Shown one piece after another: positions 17,825 to 28,733 of a stretch of 35,519 nt of DNA (within the stretch, counting starts at the first letter, position 1; every line of letters begins with the position of its first letter). Location of the stretch: contig NZ_ATMI01000009.1 of assembly GCF_000439375.1 (NCBI RefSeq), positions 1 to 35,519 on the forward strand, read 5' to 3'. This DNA comes from Tatumella saanichensis. Its GTDB lineage: Bacteria; Pseudomonadota; Gammaproteobacteria; Enterobacterales; Enterobacteriaceae. Made by a program: the position numbers and the translations under genes. The notes beneath the pieces are model-generated. The model was given only the letters and a program-made list of their open reading frames with translations, was not told the origin of the DNA and did not search any database.

Positions 17825-19903
17825 TTATACGTTGGTAAAGCGTCCGGTAGCCGGTAACCAGCGTTCTATTAGTGCGGCAGACTGCTCGGGGTATTGCTGG
17901 TGGAGGTGGCGGGCTATTCGTTGAATAGCGGGGATCATCGCCTGATCACGCAGCAGATCGGCCACGCGGAACTCTGCATTACCGGTCTGGCGGGTCCCCA
18001 GCAATTCACCTGGCCCGCGGATTTCCAGATCATACTGGGCAATCACGAAGCCATCGTTACTGTCACGTAGCACCTGCAGGCGCTTCTGGGCCGTTTTACT
18101 GAGCGGGGACTTATACAACAACACACAGTGGGAGGCGACTGCGCCACGGCCCACCCGGCCACGTAACTGATGTAACTGTGCCAGACCAAGACGTTCCGGA
18201 TTTTCGATAATCATCAGGCTCGCATTAGGTACATCCACACCCACTTCAATAACGGTAGTGGCGACCAGTAACTGGATCTGATTGTCTTTAAACTGCTGCA
18301 TAATCGCCTGCTTTTCCGCAGGTTTCATCCGGCCATGTACTAGACCGATTTTCATCTCTGGCAGGGCCAGTTGCAGTTCCTGGCAGGTCGCTTCGGCGGC
18401 CTGAGCCTCTAACTGCTCCGACTCTTCAATAAGCGTACACACCCAATAAGCCTGACGCCCCTGCTGACAGGCACTTTCCACGCGGCGGATAATCTCCTCG
18501 CGACGGGTATCGGGGATGGCCACGGTAGTAACCGGGGTCCGGCCGGGAGGCAGTTCATCAATGGTCGAGGTATCAAGATCTGCATAGGCCGTCATCGCCA
18601 GAGTCCGTGGGATAGGTGTGGCCGTCATGATCAGCTGGTGAGGATGGAACCCCTGCTGTTCACCTTTTTCCCACAGCGCCAGACGTTGATGGACACCAAA
18701 ACGGTGCTGCTCGTCGATAATGACCAGTGCCAGACCGTTAAAACGGACCTGTTCCTGAAATAGCGCATGGGTGCCGACCACCATGGCTACCTGACCACTG
18801 GCGATGGCTTGCTGTTGTGCCTCACGGGCTTTGCCTTTCTGTTTACCCGCCAACCAGCCGACTTCTATCCCCAGCGGTGCTAGCCACTGACGGAAGTTAT
18901 TGGCATGCTGCTCCGCGAGGAGTTCGGTAGGGGCCATCAGTGCCACTTGGTGTCCTTGGGCGATCACCGTCAGGGCGGCCAAGGCAGCCACCAATGTTTT
19001 ACCGGAGCCAACATCTCCTTGCACCAGCCGTAGCATCGGATAATCTTTCGCCAAATCCTGCTCAATTTCTTGCACTACCCGCTGCTGTGCCCCGGTCGGG
19101 CTAAACGGCAGGGTCGCCAAAAAGCGGTTGGTCAGTGGCAGAGTGGCAGTGATCGGTTGGGCATGATAACGCTGAGCACCTGCTCTGACATCGAGCATAC
19201 TCAGATTATGGGCCAGTAACTCTTCGGTGATCAGCCGCTGTTGCGCAGGATGTTTACCCTGCTCGAGGTCGGCCAATTGCAGTTCTGGTGGTGGACGATG
19301 CAGGGTACGTAAAGCATCGGTCAGTGACATCATACCGCCGCGCAGTTCAGCGGGCAGTAATTCGTGGGTCGGACAGCTTTCCAGTAAGGTCAGCGCCTGA
19401 TCGGTGAGTTTACGTAAGGTCGCCTGACGGATCCCTTCTGTGGTCGGGTAGACCGGTGTCAGGGTTTCCTGCATTTCCGGGCTGGCCTGCTGGCCGGTAA
19501 TGCGGTACTCCGGATGAATAATCTCAGCGCCGCGTTGCCCGCGTTTGATCTCACCGTAGGCCACCACATGGCTACCCGTGGCGAGGTTATTCTTCATACC
19601 CGCATTGAAGTTGAAAAAGCGCAGGGTTACGATGCCGCTGCCGTCGCTGATCTGACATACCAGCATCCGCCGGCGACCAAACGTCACTTCAGTGGAAAGC
19701 ACCTCACCCTCAACGGTAGCATGGAGGCCGGGCAGTAAATCGTTAATGCGATAGAGTCGAGTACGATCTTCGTAGCGGGCAGGCAGGTGTAACAGCAAGT
19801 CCTGCAGATTATGCAGCCCGAGTTTTGCCAGTTTTGCTGCCTGACTGGCACCGACGCCGGTCAGGGTATTCAGCGGAATGGCGTCGAGCAGGCGGCCTTT
19901 CAT
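17825..19903 (-). CDS. recG: ATP-dependent DNA helicase RecG
   Basis: 692 residues, one short of E. coli RecG. It remodels stalled replication forks and migrates Holliday junctions. The N-terminal wedge domain has an OB fold (about 60-150, LLPGLHATVEGEVLS). The superfamily-2 helicase motor shows Walker A GDVGSGKT, motif Ia MAPTELLAEQH, Walker B variant IIDEQHRFG, motif III TATPIPRT, the C-terminal motor with VHGRMKP, and motif VI QLRGRVGRG. The start overlaps the trmH stop (ATGA), so they are coupled in the gmk-rpoZ-spoT-trmH-recG operon. Confidence 0.98.
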   Translation of the reverse strand: MKGRLLDAIPLNTLTGVGASQAAKLAKLGLHNLQDLLLHLPARYEDRTRLYRINDLLPGLHATVEGEVLSTEVTFGRRRMLVCQISDGSGIVTLRFFNFNAGMKNNLATGSHVVAYGEIKRGQRGAEIIHPEYRITGQQASPEMQETLTPVYPTTEGIRQATLRKLTDQALTLLESCPTHELLPAELRGGMMSLTDALRTLHRPPPELQLADLEQGKHPAQQRLITEELLAHNLSMLDVRAGAQRYHAQPITATLPLTNRFLATLPFSPTGAQQRVVQEIEQDLAKDYPMLRLVQGDVGSGKTLVAALAALTVIAQGHQVALMAPTELLAEQHANNFRQWLAPLGIEVGWLAGKQKGKAREAQQQAIASGQVAMVVGTHALFQEQVRFNGLALVIIDEQHRFGVHQRLALWEKGEQQGFHPHQLIMTATPIPRTLAMTAYADLDTSTIDELPPGRTPVTTVAIPDTRREEIIRRVESACQQGRQAYWVCTLIEESEQLEAQAAEATCQELQLALPEMKIGLVHGRMKPAEKQAIMQQFKDNQIQLLVATTVIEVGVDVPNASLMIIENPERLGLAQLHQLRGRVGRGAVASHCVLLYKSPLSKTAQKRLQVLRDSNDGFVIAQYDLEIRGPGELLGTRQTGNAEFRVADLLRDQAMIPAIQRIARHLHQQYPEQSAALIERWLPATGRFTNV

Positions 19904-20610
19904 TTTTTCTGCTTACGACTGTGGCCGGTGGCCTGCATGGCAGCCCACCACTGCTCGTCTGCTTCCGGTTCACCCTGCGCATTGATCCACGGGTAGGGCA
20001 GACCTTTCTGCCGAGCCACTCGCGCCAGTACCGGATAGCCGCCCTCGAACAGTAAGCGCTGTTGTTCGGCTTCGTCCAGCAAACAGTGTTGACGCTGGTA
20101 CATGCCGGCATTTTGCCGCTGGCGCTGAGCTTCATAGAGGATTAGGGCACTGGCGACCGACACATTCAGCGACTGTACCATGCCCACCATCGGGATAATG
20201 ATATCTTGATCGGCCAACGCCAAGGCTTCTTGGGTAATGCCGGTTTTCTCCTGACCCATCAGGATACAGGTCGGACGGGTATAATCGATATCGCGGAAAT
20301 CGACGGCGTTATCCGACAAATGAGTCGCCAGTACCTGCATCCCTTGGGCTTTTACGGCAGTGACCGCATCGCCGATAGAGCGATGAGTGATCACATTGAC
20401 CCAACTGTTACTGCCCGCAGAGGAGGACACCGCAGTGCGCATCCGATCACTGGGCCAGACAGCATGGACATGGTGAATACCGACAGCATCGGCGGTACGG
20501 ACCACCGCCGCGACATTGTGCGGTTTATGCACTTGCTCCATACAGACGGTCAGGTCATGCTGGCGGCGCGCCAGCATTTCCGTTATCCGCGCAAAACGTT
20601 GCTCATTCAT
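19900..20610 (-). CDS. trmH: tRNA (guanosine-18-2'-O)-methyltransferase TrmH
   Basis: 236 residues, against 229 in E. coli (SpoU). It methylates the ribose of Gm18 in the tRNA D-loop. SPOUT-fold motifs are present: motif 1 with KPHNVAAVVRTADAVGIH, motif 2 CILMGQEKTGI and motif 3 GMVQSLNVSVASALILYEAQ, which form the trefoil knot binding SAM. The C-terminal extension is basic (GHSRKQKK) and longer than in E. coli. It begins four bases after the spoT stop. Confidence 0.97.
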   Translation of the reverse strand: MNEQRFARITEMLARRQHDLTVCMEQVHKPHNVAAVVRTADAVGIHHVHAVWPSDRMRTAVSSSAGSNSWVNVITHRSIGDAVTAVKAQGMQVLATHLSDNAVDFRDIDYTRPTCILMGQEKTGITQEALALADQDIIIPMVGMVQSLNVSVASALILYEAQRQRQNAGMYQRQHCLLDEAEQQRLLFEGGYPVLARVARQKGLPYPWINAQGEPEADEQWWAAMQATGHSRKQKK

Positions 20611-20614
20611 GCCG

Positions 20615-22732
20615 TTAGTTACGATTCCTGTGGACCTTGATCACATCCGGCATCACACGCAGCTTACGCATGATGTCCGCCAGATGAATACGGTCGCGGA
20701 CGGTAAGACGGATAAAGGCACTGTACACCCGGCCGTCACGTTCTTCTGTGTTCAGGCTCTGAATATTGGAGTGACAGGTGTTGATCGCCGCGGTCAGATT
20801 CGCCAGTGCACCCTGATGATTCAGCATATCGACTTTAATTTCGGTCACAAAATCCTGCTCGGTCACCGTGTCCCATTCGACCGGCATAAACTTCTCGGCC
20901 TCTTTCTGGTAACCGCGGATATTGCGACAGGATTCGTGGTGCACCACCAAGCCTTTGCCCGGACTGACGTGGGCAACAATCGGGTCACCGGGGATCGGAC
21001 GGCAGCATTTCGCAAAGGTGATTAGCACGCCATCAGCACCTTTGATCGGCAGCTTATGCTTTCTGGCATTAGATTTCGGCAATGGCTCTGCATTGTCGGC
21101 GGGCAGCAGATTTTTCGCCACCACCACACTCATGGCATTACCCAGCCCGATCTCTGCCAGCAGATCATCCAAGTTCGGCAGCTTCATGCGCTCCAGTTCT
21201 TTATGGATGTTTTCCTGTGGAATTTCAGCCAGTTTCTTACTGCCTCCCAGCGCATGGCTAAGCAGACGGCGGCCGAGACTGACGGACTCTTCACGTTTCA
21301 AGTTTTTCAGTAACTGACGGATTTTCGCGCGCGCTTTCGAGCTGACTACGAAGTTGAGCCAAGCCGCATTTGGACGCGCCCCCGGTGCAGTAATGATCTC
21401 GATAGTCTGGCCGCTGGTCAGTGGCTGTGACAGCGGATAAGGCTGGCGGTCGACACGCGCCCCGACGCAGGCATGACCGATATCGGTATGTACCGCATAG
21501 GCGAAGTCCACCGGGGTGGCGCCAGCCGGTAGCTCGACAATCCGCCCTTCAGGGGTGAAGACATAAATTTCGTCTGGGAACAGGTCAGACTTGACACTTT
21601 CGATAAATTCGAAGGAATTCCCAGCACTTTGCTGTAGTTCCAGCAAACTTTGTAACCAGCGCTGGGCACGAACTTGGGCGGTGGTGGAACCACTTTCGCC
21701 CGGCGCTTTATAAGCCCAATGCGCTGCGACCCCCATTTCGGCCATCTGATCCATATCTTCGGTACGGATCTGCACTTCAACCGGTACACCATGTGGACCG
21801 ATCATCGAAGTGTGCAGTGACTGATAGCCGTTGGCTTTGGGAATGGCGATATAATCTTTAACACGGCCCGGACGAGGCTTGTAGAGACTGTGCATCTGTC
21901 CGAGAACGCGGTAACAGGTATCCACATCTTTGACGATGACGCGGAAGGCGTAGATATCCATAATTGAGTGAAAACGCTGCTCTTTTAAGTGCATTTTCTG
22001 ATAAATCGAGTAGAGATGTTTCTCCCGACCACTGACGCGGCAAGGGATCCCCGACTCCTGAAGACGCCCATCGATTTCAGACAGGATCTTCTGGATCATC
22101 TCTTTACGGTTGCCGCGGGCTGCCTTGACCACCTCTTTGATCACCCGGTAACGGTTCGGATAGAGGGCTTCAAAGCCTAACTCTTCCAGTTCGGTTTTCA
22201 GGTGATGAATACCCAGACGATGGGCTAAGGGACTGTATATTTCCAGCGTTTCCAGGGCGATACGCCGCCGCTTGTCCGGACGCAGCGACCCAAGGGTGCG
22301 CATATTGTGGGTCCGGTCTGCCAGTTTGATTAAGATGACCCTGATATCCTGTACCATGGCCATAATCATCTTACGGAAGTTTTCTGCCTGGGCTTCTTTC
22401 TTGTCACGGAATTTCAGCTTATCCAGTTTGGATACGCCATCGACTAACTCGGCAACGCTTTTCCCGAATAGCTGTTCCATGTCTTGGTAGGTCGCCGGAG
22501 TATCTTCGATCACGTCATGCAGTAATGCGGCCATCAGTGTTTCATGGTCGAGGCGCATTTCGGCGAGAATACAGGCAACGGCTACCGGATGCGTGATGTA
22601 AGGTTCACCGCTGGAACGCGTCTGACCCTCGTGGGCATCACGGGCAACAAGATAGGCCTGCCGGAGGCGTTTAATTTGATCCTCGGGCAGGTATTTTTCA
22701 ATCAGTTGATTGAGGCTTTCAAACAGATACAA
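20615..22732 (-). CDS. spoT: Bifunctional (p)ppGpp synthase/hydrolase SpoT
   Basis: 705 residues (702 in E. coli). The HD hydrolase domain carries His72-Asp73 in LLHDVIEDTPA and the HTHP-type metal site in SGEPYITHPVA. The synthetase domain follows (YSIYQKMHLKEQRFHSIMDI, PKANGYQSLHTSM). The C-terminal regulatory part contains TGS (IYVFTPEGRIVELPAGATPV), helical, CC/ZFD (LITFAKCCRPIPGDPI) and ACT domains, ending VIKVHRNRN. SpoT is the essential ppGpp hydrolase and responds to carbon, iron and fatty-acid starvation. A 21-base gap separates it from rpoZ. Confidence 0.98.
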   Translation of the reverse strand: MYLFESLNQLIEKYLPEDQIKRLRQAYLVARDAHEGQTRSSGEPYITHPVAVACILAEMRLDHETLMAALLHDVIEDTPATYQDMEQLFGKSVAELVDGVSKLDKLKFRDKKEAQAENFRKMIMAMVQDIRVILIKLADRTHNMRTLGSLRPDKRRRIALETLEIYSPLAHRLGIHHLKTELEELGFEALYPNRYRVIKEVVKAARGNRKEMIQKILSEIDGRLQESGIPCRVSGREKHLYSIYQKMHLKEQRFHSIMDIYAFRVIVKDVDTCYRVLGQMHSLYKPRPGRVKDYIAIPKANGYQSLHTSMIGPHGVPVEVQIRTEDMDQMAEMGVAAHWAYKAPGESGSTTAQVRAQRWLQSLLELQQSAGNSFEFIESVKSDLFPDEIYVFTPEGRIVELPAGATPVDFAYAVHTDIGHACVGARVDRQPYPLSQPLTSGQTIEIITAPGARPNAAWLNFVVSSKARAKIRQLLKNLKREESVSLGRRLLSHALGGSKKLAEIPQENIHKELERMKLPNLDDLLAEIGLGNAMSVVVAKNLLPADNAEPLPKSNARKHKLPIKGADGVLITFAKCCRPIPGDPIVAHVSPGKGLVVHHESCRNIRGYQKEAEKFMPVEWDTVTEQDFVTEIKVDMLNHQGALANLTAAINTCHSNIQSLNTEERDGRVYSAFIRLTVRDRIHLADIMRKLRVMPDVIKVHRNRN

Positions 22733-22753
22733 GGGCGGCCTTCAACAGTCAGA

Positions 22754-23029
22754 TTAACGATGACCTTCAGCAATCGCGGTCACAGCCTGGAGTTCGGCGG
22801 TTTCCTGCTCATGCTGTTCTTGACGATCACGCACATCCAAGATCTGGTTAGTGATCAGGCCTTCTTCGATTTCGCGTAATGCGATAACCGTTGGTTTATC
22901 GTTTTCTTCTGGAACCAGGGCATCTTTGCCACCGACCTGCATCTGACGTGCTCGACGTGCAGCGACCAGTACCAGGTCAAAACGGTTTCCAACTTTTTCT
23001 ACTGCGTCCTGAACGGTTACGCGTGCCAT
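22754..23029 (-). CDS. rpoZ: RNA polymerase omega subunit
   Basis: 91 residues, the E. coli length. Omega chaperones beta-prime assembly and forms part of a ppGpp-binding site on RNA polymerase. [20 protein letters not shown] and the invariant [13 protein letters not shown] segment identify it. Lying next to spoT, it places a ppGpp sensor subunit and the ppGpp enzyme in one operon. Confidence 0.98.
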   Translation of the reverse strand: MARVTVQDAVEKVGNRFDLVLVAARRARQMQVGGKDALVPEENDKPTVIALREIEEGLITNQILDVRDRQEQHEQETAELQAVTAIAEGHR

Positions 23030-23083
23030 AAATGTGCTACTCCACAGGTGAAGAAATGACTGGGCATAATACTGAAACCAAGT

Positions 23084-23860
<777 letters not shown>

Positions 23861-23927
23861 TCACGGATCTGATCGAAATGATCTGGCGAATTCCTTAAGA
23901 CGGTTGCAGTGTGGCAGCCTGTTTTTG

Positions 23928-23999
23928 CTGTCATAAAAGTGTCATATTTCGGACATATTGCTGTCATCAAACTGTCCTATTTTCATCGTGCAGTACAAT
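23928..23999 (+). promoter_or_regulatory. Tandem Pho boxes and promoter of the pst operon
   Basis: Box 1 CTGTCATAAAAGTGTCAT (23928-23945) and box 2 CTGTCATCAAACTGTCC (23961-23977) are direct-repeat PhoB sites. Their starts are 33 bases apart, three helical turns. The intervening GGACATATTG resembles the E. coli pstS spacer. A TACAAT -10 (23994-23999) follows box 2, which replaces the -35 as usual for PhoB-activated promoters. The pstS ATG is at 24053. Confidence 0.93.
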
Positions 24000-24052
24000 C
24001 CGATATCTGAATCACCGGCTGAACGCCGGGACATCATTCCCTCGGAGGGACT

Positions 24053-25096
24053 ATGAGACTGAAACAAACCACAGCAGCCCGGGTATTGGCGGCAACTCTG
24101 TCTGTCACAGCGGTCTCTGCGATGGCTGCGACCAATTTAACTGGCGCTGGCGGCACCTTCCCTGCACCGGTCTACGCCCGCTGGGCAGCGGATTATCAGA
24201 AAACCGATGGCAGCCAGGTAAACTATCAGGGTATCGGTTCTTCCGGTGGCGTAAAACAGATCATTGCCAAAACCGTCGATTTCGGGGCTTCCGATGCACC
24301 ACTGAACGATGCGGATTTGCAGAAAAATGGCCTGTTCCAATTTCCAACGGTGATCGGAGGAGTGGTGTTGGCTGTGAACCTGCCTGGCATTAAATCCGGA
24401 GAACTGACACTGGACGGTCAGACCGTGGGGGATATTTACCTCGGCAAAATCAAAAAGTGGAATGACCCGGCAATTGTTCGCCTTAACCCAGGCATTAAAC
24501 TACCTGCCAGTAGCATTAATGTCGTGCGCCGTGCCGATGGTTCAGGGACGTCCTTTGTCTTTACCAGCTATCTGTCAAAAGTGAATGCCGACTGGCAGTC
24601 TACCATTGGTAAAGGTAATACCGTTAACTGGCCGGTCGGACTGGGGGGTAAAGGCAATGACGGTGTCGCAGCCTTTGTCCAACGTCTGCCAGGATCTATC
24701 GGTTATGTGGAATATGCCTACGCTAAGCAGAATAACCTGACCTACACCAAGCTTGTGGATGCAGACGGTAAAGCGGTATTGCCTTCTGAAACCAGCTTCA
24801 GTAATGCGGCTAAAGGGGCTGACTGGCAAAAAAGCTTCGCTCAGGACCTGACTTACCAGAAAGGTGATGATGCCTGGCCTATCTCTTCAACCACTTTTAT
24901 TCTTGTGTATAAAAAGCAGAATGACGCCACTAAGGGTGCCGCAGTGTTAAAATTCTTTGATTGGGCCTACAACCAAGGGAATAAAACCGCTGCCAGCCTG
25001 GATTATGCACCTCTGCCAGCCTCGGTCGTTTCGCAAATTCGTGCAGCGTGGAAAACCAATATAACGGATAGTCAGGGTAACGCGCTGTATCAGTAA
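24053..25096 (+). CDS. pstS: Phosphate-binding periplasmic protein PstS
   Basis: 347 residues. A Sec signal peptide covers 1-25 (positive MRLK, hydrophobic core, AMA cleavage site before [12 protein letters not shown]). The mature protein binds inorganic phosphate for the PstCAB transporter: GAGGTFPAP, the TFPTVIGG-like segment, [18 protein letters not shown] and ALVDxGK-type loops match E. coli PstS and contain the phosphate-contacting Thr, Ser, Asp and Arg. The ribosome-binding site is GGAGGG. It is the first gene of the operon and is induced through PhoB. Confidence 0.98.
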   Translation: MRLKQTTAARVLAATLSVTAVSAMAATNLTGAGGTFPAPVYARWAADYQKTDGSQVNYQGIGSSGGVKQIIAKTVDFGASDAPLNDADLQKNGLFQFPTVIGGVVLAVNLPGIKSGELTLDGQTVGDIYLGKIKKWNDPAIVRLNPGIKLPASSINVVRRADGSGTSFVFTSYLSKVNADWQSTIGKGNTVNWPVGLGGKGNDGVAAFVQRLPGSIGYVEYAYAKQNNLTYTKLVDADGKAVLPSETSFSNAAKGADWQKSFAQDLTYQKGDDAWPISSTTFILVYKKQNDATKGAAVLKFFDWAYNQGNKTAASLDYAPLPASVVSQIRAAWKTNITDSQGNALYQ

Positions 25097-25124
25097 CGAC
25101 TTCAGTGCGATGACTCACTATTTC

Positions 25125-25144
25125 CGGGCGGCGTTCGCCGCCCG
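25125..25144 (+). other. Intercistronic hairpin between pstS and pstC
   Basis: CGGGCGGC-GTTC-GCCGCCCG is a perfect eight-pair stem with no T run, 28 bases after the pstS stop. Such a hairpin protects the 3' end of the upstream mRNA, which fits the need for more PstS than membrane subunits. Confidence 0.75.
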
Positions 25145-25167
25145 ATCCATTGTCAGCAGAGAGTGTT

Positions 25168-26130
25168 ATGGCGGAAAGAAAGCCAGTTTTCAAAGCGCCA
25201 GGTAAACAGGGCGATATCCTCTTCGGTGCACTGGTAAGACTCTGTGCGCTGATTGTGTTGCTGCTGCTTGGCGGCATTATCGTTTCACTGATTATCTCTT
25301 CATTACCGAGTATCCATAAATTTGGATTCTCCTTCCTGTGGAATAAAACCTGGGATGCGCCCAATGAGCAGTTTGGTGCGCTAGTCCCCATTTACGGTAC
25401 GGTAGTCACTTCGTTCATTGCCTTGCTGATTGCCGTCCCCGTGAGTTTTGGGATCGCTCTGTTTCTCACCGAGCTCTCCCCAGGCTGGTTACGCCGTCCG
25501 CTGGGGACCGCCATTGAACTGCTGGCTGCTATTCCGAGTATCGTCTATGGGATGTGGGGCTTATTTGTGTTTGCACCGCTGTTTGCCGAATACTTTCAGA
25601 CCCCGGTCGGGGATTTGCTCTCCTCGGTGCCTGTTATCGGTAGCCTGTTTTCCGGCCCGGCTTTCGGTATCGGTATTTTGGCCGCTGGGGTGATCTTGGC
25701 CATTATGATCATTCCCTATATCGCTTCGGTCATGCGTGATGTCTTCGAACAAACCCCAGTAATGATGAAAGAGTCCGCCTATGGGTTAGGCTGTACCACG
25801 TGGGAAGTGGTGCGCCATGTCGTGCTCCCCTTTACCCGTAATGGGGTAATTGGCGGCATTATGCTGGGGCTGGGGCGCGCCTTGGGTGAGACCATGGCCG
25901 TGACCTTTATTATCGGCAATACCTACCAACTGGATAGCGCGTCCCTGTATATGCCGGGTAACAGCATTACCTCGGCACTGGCCAACGAATTCGCCGAAGC
26001 CGAATCTGGGCTGCATGTGGCGGCATTGATGGAACTGGGCTTGATCCTGTTCTTTATCACCTTTGTAGTGCTGGCGATCTCTAAGCTGATGATTTTACGG
26101 CTGGCAAAAAGTGAAGGAGGGCGCTCATGA
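25168..26130 (+). CDS. pstC: Phosphate ABC transporter permease PstC
   Basis: 320 residues from the ATG at 25168 (E. coli 319, starting MAATKPAF); an in-frame TTG 18 bases earlier is rejected. Six transmembrane helices are visible. The EAA loop that docks on PstB reads [17 protein letters not shown]. The segment [17 protein letters not shown] is a family hallmark. The last codons overlap pstA by four bases (ATGA). Confidence 0.97.
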   Translation: MAERKPVFKAPGKQGDILFGALVRLCALIVLLLLGGIIVSLIISSLPSIHKFGFSFLWNKTWDAPNEQFGALVPIYGTVVTSFIALLIAVPVSFGIALFLTELSPGWLRRPLGTAIELLAAIPSIVYGMWGLFVFAPLFAEYFQTPVGDLLSSVPVIGSLFSGPAFGIGILAAGVILAIMIIPYIASVMRDVFEQTPVMMKESAYGLGCTTWEVVRHVVLPFTRNGVIGGIMLGLGRALGETMAVTFIIGNTYQLDSASLYMPGNSITSALANEFAEAESGLHVAALMELGLILFFITFVVLAISKLMILRLAKSEGGRS

Positions 26131-27005
26131 CATTGCCATCACAGAGCGCACTGGCGGCATCCCGCCGCAAAATGCAATCGCGGCGCAGCCTGAAGAACCG
26201 TATCGCGATCGGTCTGTCCTTATTGACGATGGCCTTTGGCCTGTTCTGGCTGATTTGGATCCTGTGGACCACGGTCTCCCGAGGGATGAGTGGGCTGTCT
26301 ATTGATCTGTTTACCCAGCCGACCCCGCCACCGAATACCGATGGGGGGGGCCTGTCGAATGCCTTGGCTGGCAGTGGATTACTGATCCTTTGGGCCACGT
26401 TGGTCGGCACGCCGCTGGGTATTATGGCAGGAATTTATTTGGCGGAGTATGGACGGAAATCACTGCTGGCCGGCGTGATCCGCTTTATTAATGACATTCT
26501 GCTGTCTGCGCCCTCGATCGTGATCGGGCTGTTTGTCTACACCTTGGTGGTCGCGCGCATGCATCACTTCTCAGGTTGGGCCGGTGTGATCGCGTTGGCA
26601 TTGTTACAGGTGCCTATCGTTATCCGCACCACCGAAAATATGATGAAACTGGTGCCAGACCAGATGCGTGAGGCGGCTTATGCTCTAGGAACGCCAAAGT
26701 GGAAAATGATACTGGCGATCACCCTGAAAGCTTCCATATCGGGGATCATCACCGGGGTATTGTTGGCTATCGCCCGTATTGCTGGGGAAACAGCACCCCT
26801 GTTGTTTACGGCACTGTCTAACCAGTTCTGGAGCACCGATATGTCGCAGCCGCTGGCTAACCTGCCGGTGACTATCTACAAATTTGCCATGAGTCCATTT
26901 TCTCAGTGGCAAAACCTCGCTTGGGCGGGGGTACTGATTATCACCCTGTGCGTATTACTGCTGAATATTGTGGCACGGTGTATTTTTGCCAAGCGTAAAT
27001 CCTGA
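26127..27005 (+). CDS. pstA: Phosphate ABC transporter permease PstA
   Basis: 292 residues (E. coli 296). A six-helix permease partner of PstC; the EAA loop is [16 protein letters not shown], and [20 protein letters not shown] is diagnostic. The N-terminus begins [17 protein letters not shown]. Translation is coupled to pstC by the overlapping ATGA. Confidence 0.97.
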   Translation: MTLPSQSALAASRRKMQSRRSLKNRIAIGLSLLTMAFGLFWLIWILWTTVSRGMSGLSIDLFTQPTPPPNTDGGGLSNALAGSGLLILWATLVGTPLGIMAGIYLAEYGRKSLLAGVIRFINDILLSAPSIVIGLFVYTLVVARMHHFSGWAGVIALALLQVPIVIRTTENMMKLVPDQMREAAYALGTPKWKMILAITLKASISGIITGVLLAIARIAGETAPLLFTALSNQFWSTDMSQPLANLPVTIYKFAMSPFSQWQNLAWAGVLIITLCVLLLNIVARCIFAKRKS

Positions 27006-27050
27006 TGTGACGGCGCGGCTAGCGGCGGCGCGGTATAAGAGAGACTGAAG

Positions 27051-27830
27051 ATGAATAGGCTTAATACCCATACTTCCTCGGCGAAAATTCAGGTCAAAGA
27101 CCTAAATTTCCACTATGGAAAATTTCATGCCCTGAAAAACGTCAATCTGGAGATTGCCCGTAATCAGGTAACCGCCTTTATCGGCCCTTCCGGTTGTGGG
27201 AAATCGACGCTGTTACGCACCTTTAATAAGATGTATCAGCTCTATCCGGATCAGCGTGCCGACGGGGAAATTCTGCTGGATGGGGAAAATATTCTCAGCC
27301 ACAGCCAAGACATCGCCCTATTACGGGCCCGGGTCGGAATGGTCTTTCAGAAGCCGACGCCGTTCCCGATGTCGATTTATGACAACATTGCTTTTGGGGT
27401 ACGGCTATTTGAAAAGCTCTCCCGTGCAGAGATGGATGAACGCGTACAGTGGGCGCTGACGAAAGCAGCGTTATGGACAGAGACCAAAGATAAGCTGAAT
27501 CAGAGTGGTTATAGCCTGTCCGGTGGTCAGCAACAGCGTCTGTGTATCGCCCGTGGTATCGCTATCCGTCCGGAAGTGCTGTTACTGGATGAGCCTTGCT
27601 CAGCCCTGGACCCTATCTCCACTGGCCGTATCGAAGAACTGATCAGTGAACTGAAACAGGACTACACCGTGGTGATCGTTACCCACAACATGCAGCAGGC
27701 GGCACGCTGTTCTGATCATACGGCGTTTATGTATATGGGGGAACTGATTGAATTCAGTGATACCGATACGCTGTTTACCAAGCCGTCCCGTAAACAGACG
27801 GAAGATTATATTACTGGACGCTATGGCTAA
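27051..27830 (+). CDS. pstB: Phosphate ABC transporter ATPase PstB
   Basis: 259 residues. Walker [11 protein letters not shown]-loop [15 protein letters not shown], signature LSGGQQQR, Walker B LLLDEP and the switch His in VTHNMQQA are all intact. It powers phosphate import and takes part in PhoR signalling with PhoU. The start ATG at 27051 follows AGAGAGAC. The first ten residues differ from E. coli, which is common in this protein. Confidence 0.98.
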   Translation: MNRLNTHTSSAKIQVKDLNFHYGKFHALKNVNLEIARNQVTAFIGPSGCGKSTLLRTFNKMYQLYPDQRADGEILLDGENILSHSQDIALLRARVGMVFQKPTPFPMSIYDNIAFGVRLFEKLSRAEMDERVQWALTKAALWTETKDKLNQSGYSLSGGQQQRLCIARGIAIRPEVLLLDEPCSALDPISTGRIEELISELKQDYTVVIVTHNMQQAARCSDHTAFMYMGELIEFSDTDTLFTKPSRKQTEDYITGRYG

Positions 27831-27886
27831 TACCGCCACTGTAATGTGTAGCCAGCCTGATATGCCGATAAACACGGGAGACCCCG

Positions 27887-28621
27887 ATGGACAGCCTTAA
27901 TTTAAATAAACATATCTCTGGGCAGTTTAACGCCGAACTGGAACATATCCGCACTCAAGTGATGATCATGGGCGGGCTGGTGGAGCAGCAACTGACGGAT
28001 GCTATTACCGCCATGCAGACCATGGACGGCGAGCTGGCGCAGCGGGTGATTGATGACGACCAAAAAGTAAACCGCATGGAAGTGGAAATCGATGAACACT
28101 GCGTACGGATTATTGCCAAACGCCAGCCGACCGCCAGTGATTTACGCATGGTGATGGCGATCATCAAAACCATTTCCGAACTGGAACGTATCGGCGATGT
28201 GGCAGAGAAAATCAGCCGCACCGCATTGGAGAAGTTCGGACAGACCCATCAGCCGTTACTGGTCAGCTTGGAATCCCTAGGCCGCCATGCGGTACAGATG
28301 CTGCACGATGTACTGGATGCATTCACCCGTATGGACCTGAATGCGGCGGTGCAGATCTATCGGGAGGATAAAAAAGTCGATAAAGAGTACGAAGGCATTA
28401 TCCGTCAATTAATGACCTATATGATGGAAGACCCTCGTACCATTCCCAGCGTGCTGACAGCATTGTTTTGTGCCCGCGCCATCGAACGTATCGGTGATCG
28501 CTGCCAAAATATCTGTGAAATTATTTTCTATTTTGTCAAAGGGCAGAATTTCCGTCATCTGGGCGGCGATAAACTGAACGTCCTACTGGGCGATGAGCCG
28601 GATAGCCAGCCCCACGTTTGA
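27887..28621 (+). CDS. phoU: Phosphate signalling protein PhoU
   Basis: 244 residues (E. coli 241). Two PhoU three-helix-bundle repeats, each with the metal-binding E/DxxxD pattern: [15 protein letters not shown] in the first and [15 protein letters not shown] in the second. PhoU represses the Pho regulon through PstB and PhoR when phosphate is ample. It is the last gene of the pst operon, with a terminator directly after it. Confidence 0.98.
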   Translation: MDSLNLNKHISGQFNAELEHIRTQVMIMGGLVEQQLTDAITAMQTMDGELAQRVIDDDQKVNRMEVEIDEHCVRIIAKRQPTASDLRMVMAIIKTISELERIGDVAEKISRTALEKFGQTHQPLLVSLESLGRHAVQMLHDVLDAFTRMDLNAAVQIYREDKKVDKEYEGIIRQLMTYMMEDPRTIPSVLTALFCARAIERIGDRCQNICEIIFYFVKGQNFRHLGGDKLNVLLGDEPDSQPHV

Positions 28622-28628
28622 TCCTGGT

Positions 28629-28657
28629 AGGCGGCGTAACCCCGTCGCCTGTTTTTT
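28629..28657 (+). terminator. pst-phoU operon terminator
   Basis: GGCGGCG (28630-28636), loop TAACCC, CGTCGCC (28643-28649, one G-U pair), then TGTTTTTT. It separates the pst operon from the MFS gene. Confidence 0.85.
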
Positions 28658-28733
28658 CATCTCGCATAGCATCTGTGCACGCATCTTTTTATACTCCTCC
28701 CACTCCTTCCTTACTGATTTTACGGATACAGAC